NCBI GenBank assembly: GCA_022497145.1
Contig: MU385979.1
Coordinates: 1 to 64,000, forward strand
Source: Rostrohypoxylon terebratum
Lineage: Eukaryota; Ascomycota; Sordariomycetes; Xylariales; Hypoxylaceae
Reading direction: 5' to 3'
DNA length: 64,000 bases
Below the pieces are notes generated by a model. That model was not told the origin of the DNA, made no database searches, and saw only the letters and a program-made list of their open reading frames with translations. How positions within the stretch are numbered: position 1 is the stretch's first letter; every line of letters begins with the position of its first letter. This document shows positions 35,902 through 47,379 of the stretch, piece by piece. A program made the translations under genes and the position numbers.

Positions 35902-36070
35902 GAATGGAGGGCTTCTAATGGACATGGTTGTAGGGGTACGATTTACGAAGTAATACGGTGTCTCATGGTTCAGATGAGGATATTTTCCAAGGAGTTGGCT
36001 GTTCTCTATACCTAGTATCTATTGGTTAGAATAGATTTCATGAGATAGAATAACGAATTTACTTGCCAGT

Positions 36071-36886
36071 TCATTTCAATTGAGATAAGATATTGATAAC
36101 TTCATCAGCATCAATGTCTTCTGATTCCGTATTCGAGAGACAGGCTGAGTGGACAAAAGTTGATTTGCCCCTCTCACTTAACTTCAACCGCTGTGAAAGC
36201 TCTGCTACATTGTATTTTCGGATACCACCGCCGACAATAATCTCGATACCGAGAGTTTCTGCTTTCGTGATGATATTGTCTAGCATAGCAATATTATCAG
36301 CCGCACGGCCAACGCCACCTGATGTGAGTATGGCATTGAAACCACAGGCTGCTAGGTGGTTAAGTCCGGTCTTCCATGCGTAGCGGGAATCAATGTCAGA
36401 TCCGTCGTCATCGCAGCTCACTATCTCGTCGAAGGCGCGATGGAAAACAACTTTAAGAGGGCGAGCTATTCCAACAAGATGGGAACATCGATCCTTGTCG
36501 ACCCAACACCTATCTTCCTCAACCCAACACTGGTCATTCCGCGGGGAATCTTCTTTCAGTATCCCAAAAACGAATCCGTCGCCGCGTTCTTCGTTGAGTA
36601 AGCCTGATTCTTTGAATCTTCGAATGTCGGCCTCCATTTGTTTAAACTCCTCTTCAGAGTAAATGAAATCACGAGTATCTTTCTGAGGTAGTGGACCTCG
36701 AGGTCTTATCATGATGCGCACAGGAATCGGGAGATGTGCCACGCGTTGGAGGTCGTCAAGTGAAGGGGTTAGGCCTCCATCGGGATACGAACCCTTCGCG
36801 TTCAGCTCGATACGCGACGCACCTAGCTCAACTGCCTTCAACGCAGCATCCGCGCCAAATACGGGTATCTCAAGGCCGACTCCCAT
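36071..36886 (-). CDS. CutC family copper homeostasis protein
   Basis: This is a single exon of 271 residues. The TIM-barrel CutC signature is clear: LEIPVFGADAALKAVELGA near the N-terminus, RIELNAKGSYPDGGLTPS, IPVRIMIRPRG, the FHRAFDE strand, AILTSGGVG and IEIIVGGGIR. CutC was linked genetically to copper tolerance; its biochemical activity is still unclear. Between residues 114 and 128 there is an unusual short repeat (QCWVEED / RCWVDKD / RC) with extra cysteines. It sits in a loop and arises from duplicated DNA. The gene converges with the polyketide synthase, 169 bases apart, and shows no sign of belonging to its pathway. Confidence 0.85.
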   Translation of the reverse strand: MGVGLEIPVFGADAALKAVELGASRIELNAKGSYPDGGLTPSLDDLQRVAHLPIPVRIMIRPRGPLPQKDTRDFIYSEEEFKQMEADIRRFKESGLLNEERGDGFVFGILKEDSPRNDQCWVEEDRCWVDKDRCSHLVGIARPLKVVFHRAFDEIVSCDDDGSDIDSRYAWKTGLNHLAACGFNAILTSGGVGRAADNIAMLDNIITKAETLGIEIIVGGGIRKYNVAELSQRLKLSERGKSTFVHSACLSNTESEDIDADEVINILSQLK

Positions 36887-37495
36887 AGTTGAATTCTTGA
36901 ATTGTCAAGAGGCGTTTTGTATTCACTGACAATGTTGTCTTGGGAAAGAAATATTTTGTTTACAGAGGAGGAAAGAGAAGCTAAGCCGGTAGGAAGGTAA
37001 GAAAGCTTAACCTTATAGCTTATGAGGGTAGAATGCGCCATTTTAGCGAGTGGTAACCCCTACTATCGATAACTACCCCAAGCTGTCCAGGGCGTTTACA
37101 GCTTAAATTACCTACTAGTAGTACTAATAGTAGGGTAGGCCAAGTAGGCCCGGGTAGCCGTGTCTTCTCCAAAGTCAGATCACGTTTTTTCACGAAGTCA
37201 ACATCATTCTAGATTTTTTTTTGTTGTTTATTAGTAGTGCAAACGCGAACTATCAGGTACTATATTCGGTATTTTTTTCTACGAATAACGTATTTCTATA
37301 TATCACCAACTCTCACAGATCCCTCATCTAATCAGCTCCCTTCAGTTGGGCGGGGTTCTCAGTAAATCACCGGGAGCTTAGCGCCATGACGGCACGTATG
37401 GATTAGTTGTCAGGACTCAAACCAGTGGAGTACTGACTTCCGTCTATGTCACCATAGTTGGTATCGTCAATATCTCCGGTCCATCTCGTAGACTG
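36887..37495. other. intergenic, promoter of the CutC gene
   Basis: 609 bases with TACTAGTAGTACTA-type palindromes near 37110-37130 and T runs near 37216 and 37274. No coding sequence is convincing. Confidence 0.4.
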
Positions 37496-38975
37496 TCAGT
37501 CACGAAACTCTCGGTAAGTCATGAAATGAACGTCCGTGTCTTGCCTGATTTCACCTTCCTCGGATCCTTCCACGTTGCCATCGTCTATATAGTCGATGTA
37601 AGACCCGTCATTCTCGTTTCCGTTCTCATTCTCGTTGTCCTCTACAAAAAGGCCACTCTCTTCCGACTGGTTGCTGGGAGCCTGAGGCAGACCGGGAGAT
37701 AGAGACTGGAACGATGAGTACGTGCTAGACATCGCGTTAGGGCTAGCAACATCTCTAAATTGATAGTTCGAGGAATTTTCATTTCGTGCGTGTAGCCCAC
37801 TATCGAACGAGGTCAGACTAGAGTCGCGACCAAGAGTAGCTACTTGGGAAAAGGTATCTGAGGAAAGGGGGCCCGTCTCATTCAATAAGGCTTCCAAGTC
37901 CAAATTCTGGGAATACTGATTCTGAGCTGTGGTTGCGGTGGGGCTTGTCTGAGGCATGGGCAGTATTGAAGAAGGTGGATTTAGAATAGCAGAGCGTCTT
38001 CCCAATTCAAAGCCCCAGGCAACCGCGTTGAAATTGTTGGGACTGGGTGCGGACGTCAGTGGAGTCCGTAATTGGTGGGTTTGATGGTATATCGGAGTAC
38101 CATAGGAAGACGCGAACGGTGGGCTCGCTATGTCCCAACCTCCCGAGACGTCTAGTTCGTTGGAGTAAAGTGAAGAATCATAAGAGGTCGCCAACGGCGA
38201 GTGCGACAACATGGAAGTAGCTGGTGTAGCAAGGGAAGTAGGAAGAAGGGGTCGCAGACGGCGAAGCGGTTGGGGAGGTGACCGAGCCGAAGTTTCCCTA
38301 TAACGCCTATGCTCAGACAGACCCGGATGAGGCGATCGAAGCGAGCGCGGGTCAGGCAAGTTCATCTCGCGAATAGACGGGAGCGACGCATCGTCGGAAG
38401 GTGTGTCATCTTCTCTGTCATATCGCTCATCTGCCGTGCTACCGACAGGACTCTGAGACCAACGCCCGCTACGAACACGGTACCTTCGCTCTCGACGAGG
38501 TCGAGGTGCCATAGGGTTGCTCACTTGACGGTTAGGGCCTACAGTTACTTGTTAGTCTAGACTTTCGCAAGAATGAGAGGTAATCTGTGGTTACATACCA
38601 AGTTTTCGCAGATATTCGTTGACGTACATCGCTGCGTTGGGCGACCTACGTTCACCTTCAATGTTCTGAAAGTAATGCTCGACTGATCCAAGCCCTATTA
38701 GCGGCGTTCGAGAGGAACGAACCCTTGAATTGCAGAAAATTGGGATTTCGATTAGGTGGGCGCATACGGGATGGGGATTACTTACATAACATAGTACTAG
38801 TGTACTGACGGCGAACATGGTTATGCCGTTCCATGAAACGGTACATATCGATGGCAAGTTGATCCCATGTCTTCTCATGATTGGCTCTGTCAATGCCAGC
38901 TCGCTTCGAGGAGTAGGCGACGGCGGTCCTCCAGAAGTACCTCTCCTCGAAGTCAGACCAGACTCTACCAACCAT
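37496..38975 (-). CDS. conserved fungal protein, Myb/SANT-like N-terminus and disordered tail
   Basis: Three exons (38975-38786, 38694-38599, 38538-37496) give 442 residues. The N-terminal 95 residues, MVGRVWSDFEERYFWRTAVAYSSKRAG... through EHYFQNIE and SPNAAMYVNEYLRKLG, form a compact block. Its opening (W-SD-EERYFWR) resembles the start of a Myb/SANT-like helix bundle. The remaining 340 residues are Ser/Pro/Arg-rich and disordered, and end in an acidic stretch (about 395-430) rich in Glu, Asp and Asn. That combination suggests a DNA- or chromatin-binding module with an acidic tail, but the function is not established. Introns 38785-38695 and 38598-38539 are GT-AG. The start at 38975 is chosen because earlier Met codons precede the conserved block by a non-conserved stretch. 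Confidence 0.72.
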
Positions 38976-40678
38976 CGTAATGATTGATGATAAAGACTGA
39001 TAGATAGAATGCAACTAGTAATTCTTGACAGGTATACCTACTAGTGATGATTGAGACTTGAATATCTCAAGATAAGTAGGCAGTCAAGATACCTAATAGA
39101 AATGTAGAAAGAGCGAAGGGTGAGGATGAATAAGTGAACTTGGTAGGAGAGAGGAAGCTTTGAAGGATAGAAAGTCCACTTAGGTGTTTAAATAGATTAA
39201 CTAGTGACCTCAAATGCAAATTCCGCCTCAATGCCAAGCATGAATTAGATCACTCTTTCCAATGGTGAGGAGTCATGGAAGATTAGGTATTATATAGACA
39301 TCAGACGGTCGATGAGTAGGATATACTAGGGCCTAGAACCACCTTTGCATTATATCGTTACATAGTGGGAATAACCTAGCAGATAAAAATTCGATATGAC
39401 TAGCTCATTCATCCAATGCCACCATCATCATTACCCCCGTCTGGCACAAAGTCACTTCCTTCGATCGAACTCAGCAGCACCTGGGGCCAATGGTGGTGTC
39501 TTTACGTAAAATTACAAGGCACAGTATGGTCTGCAATAGAAACACGTTTTGAACTGTACAGGCCCGTACTGACGGGGATCCTCGTGAACCATAGCACAGT
39601 TGAGGGCAAGTACAGGGGCTGGTTGCGTGCGGTTATGCGGGTCTAAGTGGTGACAGTACCTAGAGTTATGGTGTTGAGACTAGCAGCTACATATCCCTTA
39701 ATGCGAACAAACGTTCTTTCTCGTCCGTAGTTAAAGAAATTTCCCAAGTTCATTAGGCAGCCAAGTCGATCCACTCAACCGCACGTATGATAAGCTTAAA
39801 TTCTCACCGGGGAAAACGATTGGTATCTGGATCTGAAGTTGGACAGTGAATTCCCATTTCTTGCTGCTGACATGCATGCAGCAATGGATCCCCAGGAAGG
39901 AGCAATTTCATTAGCAAGAGCGAGTTCATTACTGTAGGTATGCATATGCTATCCATTGATGGTCGTCTGTACCAAGGGCCAGGTGGATACTTATGAACAT
40001 ACCAATACAATCCCTATTGCATATTTTCAAATAGAATTGCTATCTTGGCAAGTTACTTCTACCGTTCAATTCATTTGGTATGACGTAATGGATCATGCAA
40101 ATGAGTTGGGTTTGAGAATCTGAGCGAGATAGGTGTTAGTGTCTCAAACTTGGAAGAGGTCTTGGAGATAATTATAGTATGTATAGGTACGTAGTAGGCT
40201 AGATGTGGGTGAATTGTTCGAAAATTGTTGATAATCCTTTACAGCTGTGTAGGTACCAACATACTATGTATGTTATCACTGCTCGAGCGAGGATTCTTGA
40301 GAAATGACTACATACGCATGGGTGTGTTGTAAATTCAAATTTCATGTCTACCGAGAATCAAACAATTCTTTGTAAAAACCGTGATATGGGATCATAATCA
40401 TATTACTAACAACTAAGCTTGACCTACTTTACTGGGTGTATTCTCAGTAGGTAGGTATCTATAATTCATTCATGGCAAACATAGGTAGCCAGCTCGTCAC
40501 TTCAGTACCTAGTACATATCTAATGAAAGAAAATCGTGCTAAAAAACCTCTGATCATTATGCCACTATTTTTGTTTTTTTTAAAGGTAATTATTGAGGAT
40601 TTTTTTTATTGTGTGATTTCTTTCGGAGATCATGTGGCTGGATTTATTGACTGTGCCCTAACTACCAGTACGATACGG
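38976..40678. other. 1.7-kb gene-poor interval
   Basis: No gene is supported. Frames at 39416-39646 and 39804-40010 lack domains. GTACC/TAGGTAC spacer motifs and long T runs (40559-40610) are present. Confidence 0.4.
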
Positions 40679-41454
40679 TTACTCAAATGGACTTTGGGGA
40701 TCAAAGGCTCTATAGCCACGTGTCATTAGGAATGGCCCGAGGCGTTGCTCAAGTTTTGAGAACTGTCAGGTAAAAATTAGTAGATGAACATGATAAATGT
40801 ACAGACGGGGATAGCATACTACACTTTTCTCGTTCAAGGGCTTGACACCATCTTTGATCCACAAACCCCAGCTGCCCATCATATTTGCTAGCATCATATC
40901 GGTCATTAGGCGGTCCCCAACAATTGCAACTTGACTGGGATGAGTTACCCCAACTTCGGGATGAGCCTTGAAATAAGCCATGATCTCATCGCCGCATCCC
41001 GGCTTCTTCACTCTATGAGCTAACACCGAAATGCCGGTTGATGCTTCAAGTTCCTTTGCTAGGCGACCATTGCGATCATAAGTGGTGGCCCCGGCAGTAT
41101 TGGACACGATCAAAAGACGACGGTCAGGATATTCTTTCTGCAACAGCCGGAATCGCTCCTATTCATGGTAAGTTTCTAGAAGACACAGCTTTCGCAAAGT
41201 AATAAGTAATATTGTGTGTGATGGACACTTACAGTGTAAGTGGGGTAAATTTCATTAGTATCAGGATAGGCGAAACAGTCATCTTTGTCCAGTACTACTG
41301 CCCTAATGTCCACTTTCCTGCCTTGAGCTTCAAAGACCTTTTCAAATGGGCTTGGGATCTCCTTGAATGTGGAAACAGCCGCGTGAGGAAGACAGAGAGA
41401 GGGGTTCGCTATGAACTTGAATACATTGACCGTCCCGGATAAATTGAGGTTCAT
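40679..41454 (-). CDS. mitochondrial phosphatidylglycerophosphatase (GEP4-like, HAD family)
   Basis: The enzyme dephosphorylates phosphatidylglycerophosphate to phosphatidylglycerol in the cardiolipin pathway at the mitochondrial inner membrane. Three exons (41454-41233, 41158-40823, 40762-40679) give 213 residues. The HAD motif I is VVLDKDDCFA, motif II is LLIVSNTAGA and motif IV is IVGDRLMTDMMLAN, all in the family's order. The last exon is only 28 codons and supplies the tail FSKLEQRLG...SPFE, which matches the GEP4 C-terminus. If the second intron (40822-40763) is missed, the protein ends in a spurious VVCYPRL tail. The gene is divergent from ORC2. Confidence 0.88.
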
Positions 41455-41995
41455 GATAGCGGTTGGATTTCTACAGATTGAAATCTGATCTGTTTATCCT
41501 CAAAGAAAAGAGACTATCTAGAACAAGAAAAAGAAGGTCGGTCTTAATTATCGCGTTATAGATATATAGCTTCTGGTCGCCATTTCGGTTGTATAAATCA
41601 CAGTATTCGAGTAGTTAGAACTATAAGTAGTTGTCTTAGCTAGAAGAAAATAAAAATCATCATTCTCGCCGTCTCGAATTAAGACGTCATTAGGTAAGCT
41701 TGCGGCTACTCCCGGCGGCGAGGTAAGGGGGGTTATCCCCTGTAAGGACCCTGCAAGTAGTCGCAAGCTTGCGCTAATTGACCCATTAAAAATATAGAAT
41801 GCCTAGACGCGGTAACCAGTCGCGACTGTGAATAAAACAACCTTCCTCAGAATTCTGAGCCGCACCTGCTATACTGCGCTTTACTTCTAGCTTATAAGTT
41901 TATCTTTCTCCATTTCCTAATTTCCTAAAATCTCCATTCTCTTGCGATTACAATGCCATAAATACAACCGTGGAAAAATCAATTGATCGTACATC
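41455..41995. promoter_or_regulatory. divergent promoter of GEP4-like gene and ORC2
   Basis: In 541 bases this interval holds an ACGCGG (one mismatch from the MluI cell-cycle box) at 41807-41812 and a perfect 10-base palindrome AGTCGCGACT at 41818-41827, about 170-190 bases before the ORC2 start. Both carry a CGCG core. Confidence 0.4.
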
Positions 41996-43731
41996 ATGGT
42001 ACGAACTAAGAAGTCTGCTGTAGCACCAGCACGTAATTCTAGGGGCTCGCGGAAGCGAACACACGATGAAGACGAACCTAACCCGAAATCACCGACGAAG
42101 CGTAGAAGTGGTCGTGAAACAGCCAAGTCAAATTCCAATGGCGTTACAAATGGTCACCATTCCGAATATGACTTTCCGTCAGACGAGGACATTTTAACTT
42201 CGCCCGTAAAACAGACGCCGAGCAAGAAGAAGCAGCCCCCAACCGCCATAATTTCGAAAAACATCGACGTATCGACGCCTAAAAGTCGCAGAAGGAATGG
42301 CGCCAATTCAGCCACACCACAGACTAAGGAAAGCACAGCGCAGACCCCTAGGTGGAAACGAAATGATCGATCCGCGAGGAAGAAGAGCGCAAGGGCCTTA
42401 ATCGAACAAGTCGTAGGAGAGAACGGGAGCGATGAAGAGGTAGACGAAGAGATTGCCCGAGAGATCTTCGAATCTAGTGAGGACGAAGAAGAGGATGAGG
42501 AGGGTGAAGACTCAGATAATGTCCCCGACGAACCTGCCACGCCATCAGGGAAGCCTCGACGAGGTCGACCGAGTAAGGGCACTGCAAAACGAGCTAGAAA
42601 GAAATCGCCTACTCCTCCTAGAGACTTACCTCCCCACGAGCTGTACTTTGCGCATAACCGACCGGGAGCTTCGAAGACATCGAATAACAACCTTGCATCC
42701 TTGAAGCTTCTGACTCACGACGAGTACTTCTCGCTACTACGCGAATATACAGACCCACACACCGAAGACGTCGAGTTCCTCGAGTCGATCCATGTCGAAT
42801 CATTCCCACAATGGACGTTCGAATTGTCTCAGGGGTTTAGCATATGTTTGTACGGATACGGATCTAAGCGGGGCCTTCTCCACCAGTTTGCGAAGCACGT
42901 ATACGACAAGTGCACCGATCGCGTCGCCAATAAGATCGTCATAATAAACGGATACGTGCGGACAAGCTCTCTACGGGAGATTCTAGGTACTGTTGCTAGT
43001 GCGGTCAATCCCGCTCACAAGGTTCCTGCTGGTAACCCTTCAGCTATACTGGACAGTGTGAAAGCTCTCCTCTCGGCTCACGATGTGGTTGTGACGGTCA
43101 TCTTGAACTCCATCGACGCTTCCCCCTTGCGAAAAGCTGGGACGCAATCAATCCTTGCGCAACTAGCGGCGCACCCAAACATTCGGCTCATTTGCTCCGC
43201 CGATACCCCGGATTTTCCACTACTCTGGGACAGCAGTTTGCGATCCTCGTTCAATTTCGTGTTCCACGATTGTACGACGTTTGCTCCGTTTACAGCGGAG
43301 CTCGAGGTCGTAGACGACGTGCACGAGCTCCTAGGACGGAAGGCGCGTCGGGTCGGAGGGAAGGAAGGTGTTACCTACGTTCTTCGCAGCTTGCCCGAAA
43401 ATGCCAAGAGCCTTTTCCGTCTACTGGTCAGCGAAGTTCTTGTGGTTATGGATGATGGATCTGATGGCGAAAACGCTGGTGTCGAGTACCGCATGGTATA
43501 CAACAAGGCGGTTGAGGAATTCATCTGCAGTTCGGAGATGGCCTTCCGGACATTGCTGAAAGAGTATGTTCTCTTTTTTGTATCTGATATATGACGAAGA
43601 TGCTAACAAGTTGTAGATTCCACGACCACCAAATGATTACGAGCCGCAAAGATGTTCTGGGTACTGAGCTCTTGAGCGTACCTTTCCAGAAGGAAGAGCT
43701 TGAGGTAATATTAGAAGATCTCATGTCATAG
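41996..43731 (+). CDS. ORC2: origin recognition complex subunit 2
   Basis: This is a subunit of the six-part complex that marks replication origins and loads the MCM helicase. Two exons (41996-43563, 43617-43731) give 560 residues. Residues 1-215 are disordered and strongly charged: an acidic run (EDEEEDEEGEDSD) and an AT-hook RRGRPS at 188-193, suggesting direct contact with AT-rich DNA. The ORC2 domain begins at ELYFAHNRPGASKTSNN and includes FSICLYGYGSKRGLLHQF, the degenerate ATP-binding loop typical of ORC2, then VTVILNSIDA and IRLICSADTPDFPLLWD. The second exon adds the conserved tail HQMITSRKDVLGTELLSVPF. The length matches fungal ORC2. Confidence 0.94.
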
Positions 43732-44047
43732 GGGACCGGTGCATATTTGGATTATCATGTCATGATATTAACATACTGGAAAAGCAAAAGGGGCATAAGC
43801 ATGATCACTTCATATCGCATGAGATACCCTCAAATCATTTAATTCTCTATATGTTCATTCCTAGGTTCACCTCACAAGGTGTGGCCACTTGAGTCTGACC
43901 TGTCTTCTTCCTCTATTAGGTCACTAGACCCGTCTAACTTGGACCATTTAGGTTTCCCGTCATGTATATCCACAACCCGTTGACTGTAGAAGATATGACA
44001 TCTGATGAGGAATCGTTAACGGGTTCAATCCTAGATTAATATGGGGG
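43732..44047. other. short convergent spacer
   Basis: 316 bases between the ORC2 stop and the end of the converging GFA gene. It carries only 3' flanks. Confidence 0.45.
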
Positions 44048-44512
44048 TCAACTGAGTACGTACTGCGGGTCAAACACCTTCTTCCGCCCCGCATCGCCAA
44101 ACTCGACGATGCCCGGGAACAGAAGCACCATCCGCCTCCCCTCATCCATGATCGGCGCGTGGCAGTGCGCGCAACTCACTTTGCACGGCAACTTGTGCTC
44201 TGCGGATTTATCAGGCGAGTGGTAGAATGCGAGCCCCTCGGCCCCGCGCTCGAAGTGCAGGTCCGATTTCTCGAAGATCGCCGCCCATTGGAAGGGCGCG
44301 CCGTGTAGCGCTTGGCAGTCGATGCAGTGGCAGAACTTGGAGGCGAGGGGAGCCGCGCGCGAGAGCCAGTACTTGATCCGGCCGCAGTGGCACTGGGCTG
44401 TCCAGTCCTTGGAGAAGTCAGAGTTCCCTGGTGTGGTGCGGTATGGGGGTTGCGATTTCCAGTCTTCACTGTTAGAGGGAGTGAAATTTGTTTTTGCTTG
44501 AGGTTCGGGCAT
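44048..44512 (-). CDS. GFA / CENP-V-like zinc protein
   Basis: This is a single exon of 154 residues of the GFA (glutathione-dependent formaldehyde-activating enzyme-like, Mss4-like) family. Zinc ligands are visible in AQCHCGRIKY (CxC), FCHCIDCQ (CxCxxC) and SCAHCHAPI (CxxC), which is the full set for two zinc sites. Most fungal members have no proven activity, and formaldehyde-glutathione adduct formation is only one family role. Base composition is notably GC-rich compared with neighbours, and the reverse strand carries long open frames as a result. Confidence 0.85.
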   Translation of the reverse strand: MPEPQAKTNFTPSNSEDWKSQPPYRTTPGNSDFSKDWTAQCHCGRIKYWLSRAAPLASKFCHCIDCQALHGAPFQWAAIFEKSDLHFERGAEGLAFYHSPDKSAEHKLPCKVSCAHCHAPIMDEGRRMVLLFPGIVEFGDAGRKKVFDPQYVLS

Positions 44513-45510
44513 GTTTGTGTATTTTCTCGGGGCAGAATAGAATTATGCTTCCGTCGATAAAGAATGTGTACCTAATGATAGGCTATAGTTAGCGATGGTG
44601 AGAATAGAGATGGGATATTGGAGTAGTAGAGGATATGACGTCGGAGAATGGTCTGATATATTCTGTTTGATAGTACCTTAAGCATCCTTCTATTTCGGTA
44701 CCTAGGTAAAAGGAAGTATGAGCAAACTTCGAGACCTGTTCGCACGATCTCTATTCTACATCATCGATTTATATGCTAGTTATGGCTCCCAGAATCAAGA
44801 AGCTATTGCTGTTAATAGACGCCTATAGAAAGTGTACTAGATCTACATTATGACGTATATACTAGTTGGAGAAGCTATACCTAGGTAGGGACAGTTCATT
44901 ATGAGGAGGATATTGTGACAGTATCTGAAAGAACTTCCAGACCTTTTTTGAAAAATACCTGATTTCCCACTTCCTTGATATCCGATTTGAAAAGACTGAA
45001 ATATATATAGACATTAGAAGTGAATGATTTCCCGTATCAGATCTATGCCTGCGATAGCCATACTATAGCGGACGTTACCAATGCTCTGTTACGGTTATCG
45101 CCCTGTGTCAACCCCGTTTTCAGTCGCTATAAAGGGGATAAAGCTCTACAAGGACGCTAAAGAATAGCAGCTGCGGCAGTGATTTCACCACCGATGCCCG
45201 CTATGGAGCTCCTAGCTACCGGTCTTGACCAATCATACCTCTTTCCTCACACAACAAGCCCACTAAATAGGCTCGCTCGGAACTCAATCTCGGTCTTTAG
45301 CCTCATAGATCTTAAATATCCGCATCAACTCTTCATCTACTGCTGTAGCTCACATCAACATTCCCAACATTCTTCTATGACAAGACCAAAGCAGTGAAAG
45401 GAACCAATTGAACTTGCGAAAATACAAACGGCTAGAAAAACAATTCATTGTGTCCTCTGTTACCTTCGTATAGAAAATTCCCTTCTGGTCCCCGCGATGA
45501 CCTCATCACC
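44513..45510. other. intergenic, divergent promoters
   Basis: About 1 kb between the GFA gene and the next plus-strand gene. Small frames such as 45179-45397 lack domains. The stretch holds CCTAGGTA motifs near 44700 and 44880. Confidence 0.4.
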
Positions 45511-45950
45511 ATGCGCCCCACCAAAGCCCTAGAGAGCGATGACACAAAGGAGGCCCAGTGGGAGGCGACGCGTGGTGCTGCCGTCGGCGCAGTGAAATGG
45601 GGTGCTGCGTCAGCCGTGCTAGGAGGTGTGGGTTATATGTTTTCGCCTCTTTATAGGGGCTTGACGATCCAGTTTAAAGTGTGAGTTGCAAATATCTTCT
45701 GGAATTCATATCACTCAAAGGGTTCTTGTCACGGGACTGCCATTTAGTATTGGAGAAGGAGGAAAATGAGCTAAACGATTGTAGATACCTTCAAATGTCC
45801 GGCATGATCATTGGTAGCATGATTGAAGCCGACTATCGCATGCGACAATATGAGCAGAGGGTGCGTATGCAACGGCGGATGGCACGAGACCGCGCTCTCT
45901 GGGCGGACTACGAAAAGGAGCTGCTAGAGATAGAGGACGAGAAGAAATGA
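45511..45950 (+). CDS. small conserved membrane-type protein
   Basis: Two exons (45511-45680, 45785-45950) give 111 residues. The protein starts MRPTKALESDD and has a hydrophobic Ala/Gly-rich segment (GAAVGAVKWGAASAVLGGVGY). It then reads through the intron into QFKVYLQMSGMIIGSMIEADYR, ending in a charged helix (MRRMARDRALW...KELLEIE). The helix-loop-helix-charged-tail plan resembles small mitochondrial inner-membrane proteins, but I cannot assign a family. Using the GTGAGT donor at 45681 with the TAG acceptor at 45784 restores KVYLQMSG. The second Met is preferred over the non-ATG extension upstream. Confidence 0.7.
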
Positions 45951-46185
45951 AGTCGCCGGTGCTATCAGGCAAACAAACAGATGTGCCATAACTCAGTAAT
46001 AACAAATCAACGTTTCCACCATATCTGTCTTTTGGTAGTCCTGTGAGCTATCTGCTAGCAATCAGGTGGAATTCGTGACCTCGTAAACGCCAATGCCATG
46101 CCATGCAAATACATATCGCAAACCACTTCGCCAATCCTTCATATAGCCCCTGCTATTATTTAGGTCTCGCGTAAAGATCTATTAC

Positions 46186-47379
46186 TTATTTACTCTTCGT
46201 CACAAAGCGCTCCGGCTTCATATTGATCTTGCACAACCTCGCCACACACCCGCTCAATTGCAACAGTGTTTGCACTCCTTCCAGAATCTTCATATGCGTA
46301 AACCCAATCTCCCGGATGAACTCCAGTTTCGCATGCTCACTCAGTGTGTCGATCGTCTTCGTCACTTTGAACATCGTGCTGATGATATCGTGGCTCGAGT
46401 AGCCAAGCTCCCACAACTCGCGAAGGGTATCCAGAGCACTATCCACGTTACCCTCGTGACATGCCTTAAGCATGGCCTGCACCTTGATAGGGTGCGGGCT
46501 ATCCACAACCTTGAATACGTTGTCGCCGCTAACGAACCCGAATCCAGCTGATGTACTTTGCAGGTTATTGATAGCCTGTCGCATATCGCCTTCTGCACTG
46601 AAGACGAGCGCTGCTAACCCGTCGTCGCTGTATTGCACTTTCTCCGCCTCGATAATCTGCATCAATCGTTTCACCACTTGGGCGTCCGTCAACCGGCCGT
46701 ATCGTAGGATGGCACATCGAGATTGGAGGGGTTCGATGATCTTGTTGGACTGGTTGCACGCGAATGCGAATCGTGTCGTGTTAGAGTAGATCTCCATCGT
46801 GCGTCGCAGCGCCTGCTGCGCTCCGGAAGTCATGCTGTCTGCTTCGTCGAGAATGACCAGCTTATGTCGGCCGGGTGGTAGCGTGACTTTCTTCTGCGCG
46901 AAGCCCTTGATGCGGTTTCGGACGACGTCGATACCTAGTTGTGAAGTCTTGTCAGAGCCAGATCTCCAACTACTGAGGTACAGGAACTGCGAGTTACGTA
47001 CCTCTTTCGTCACTGGCGTTTAATTCCAAGACTGCTTCCTTATAGGAGTCCCCAAGTAGCTGGCGGGCTAGACACAGGACGCTCGTCGTCTTGCCTATAC
47101 CGGGCATGCCAGATATGATGACGTGTGGCATATTTCCATCCTTCGCTATGATCTTCAACCGCTCTATCGTTTCTGTGTTTCCGACGACATCGTCGAGAAA
47201 GACTGGCCGGTACTTCTCGACCCTGTCAGAATTGTTAGAGTGGAGCGAGTGAAGCGTTTGAAGAAGAGGACGTACCATGGCAGCTCATAAGTGACATTGC
47301 CGTTAGCAGTACCGGACAAGGCCTTTTTGGCCGCCGAAGTCGAGGACTCTCCTTTCTCTTCTGGTTTTGCTGCTGGCAT
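46186..47379 (-). CDS. RFC4: replication factor C subunit (yeast Rfc4 / human RFC2 type)
   Basis: This is a small subunit of the clamp loader that places PCNA on primed DNA. Three exons (47379-47276, 47222-47002, 46934-46186) give 357 residues, the usual length. Visible AAA+ motifs are VEKYRPVFLDDVVGN (RFC box), GMPGIGKTT (Walker A), VILDEADSMT (Walker B, the DEAD-type form), ACNQSNKIIEPLQSRC (sensor 1 and the SRC arginine finger) and AEGDMRQAINNLQ (sensor 2). Introns 47275-47223 and 47001-46935 rejoin W-VEKY and DERG-IDVVRNRI. The SRC motif and the lack of an N-terminal BRCT region rule out the large subunit. Confidence 0.94.

Noticed and set aside
42154..42690. 178-codon frame antisense to ORC2
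   Set aside because: Ser-rich run is only the complement of the acidic coding stretch of ORC2.
44021..44033. GGTTCAATCC, similar to a tRNA T-arm B box
   Set aside because: No acceptor, D or anticodon stem can be formed around it.
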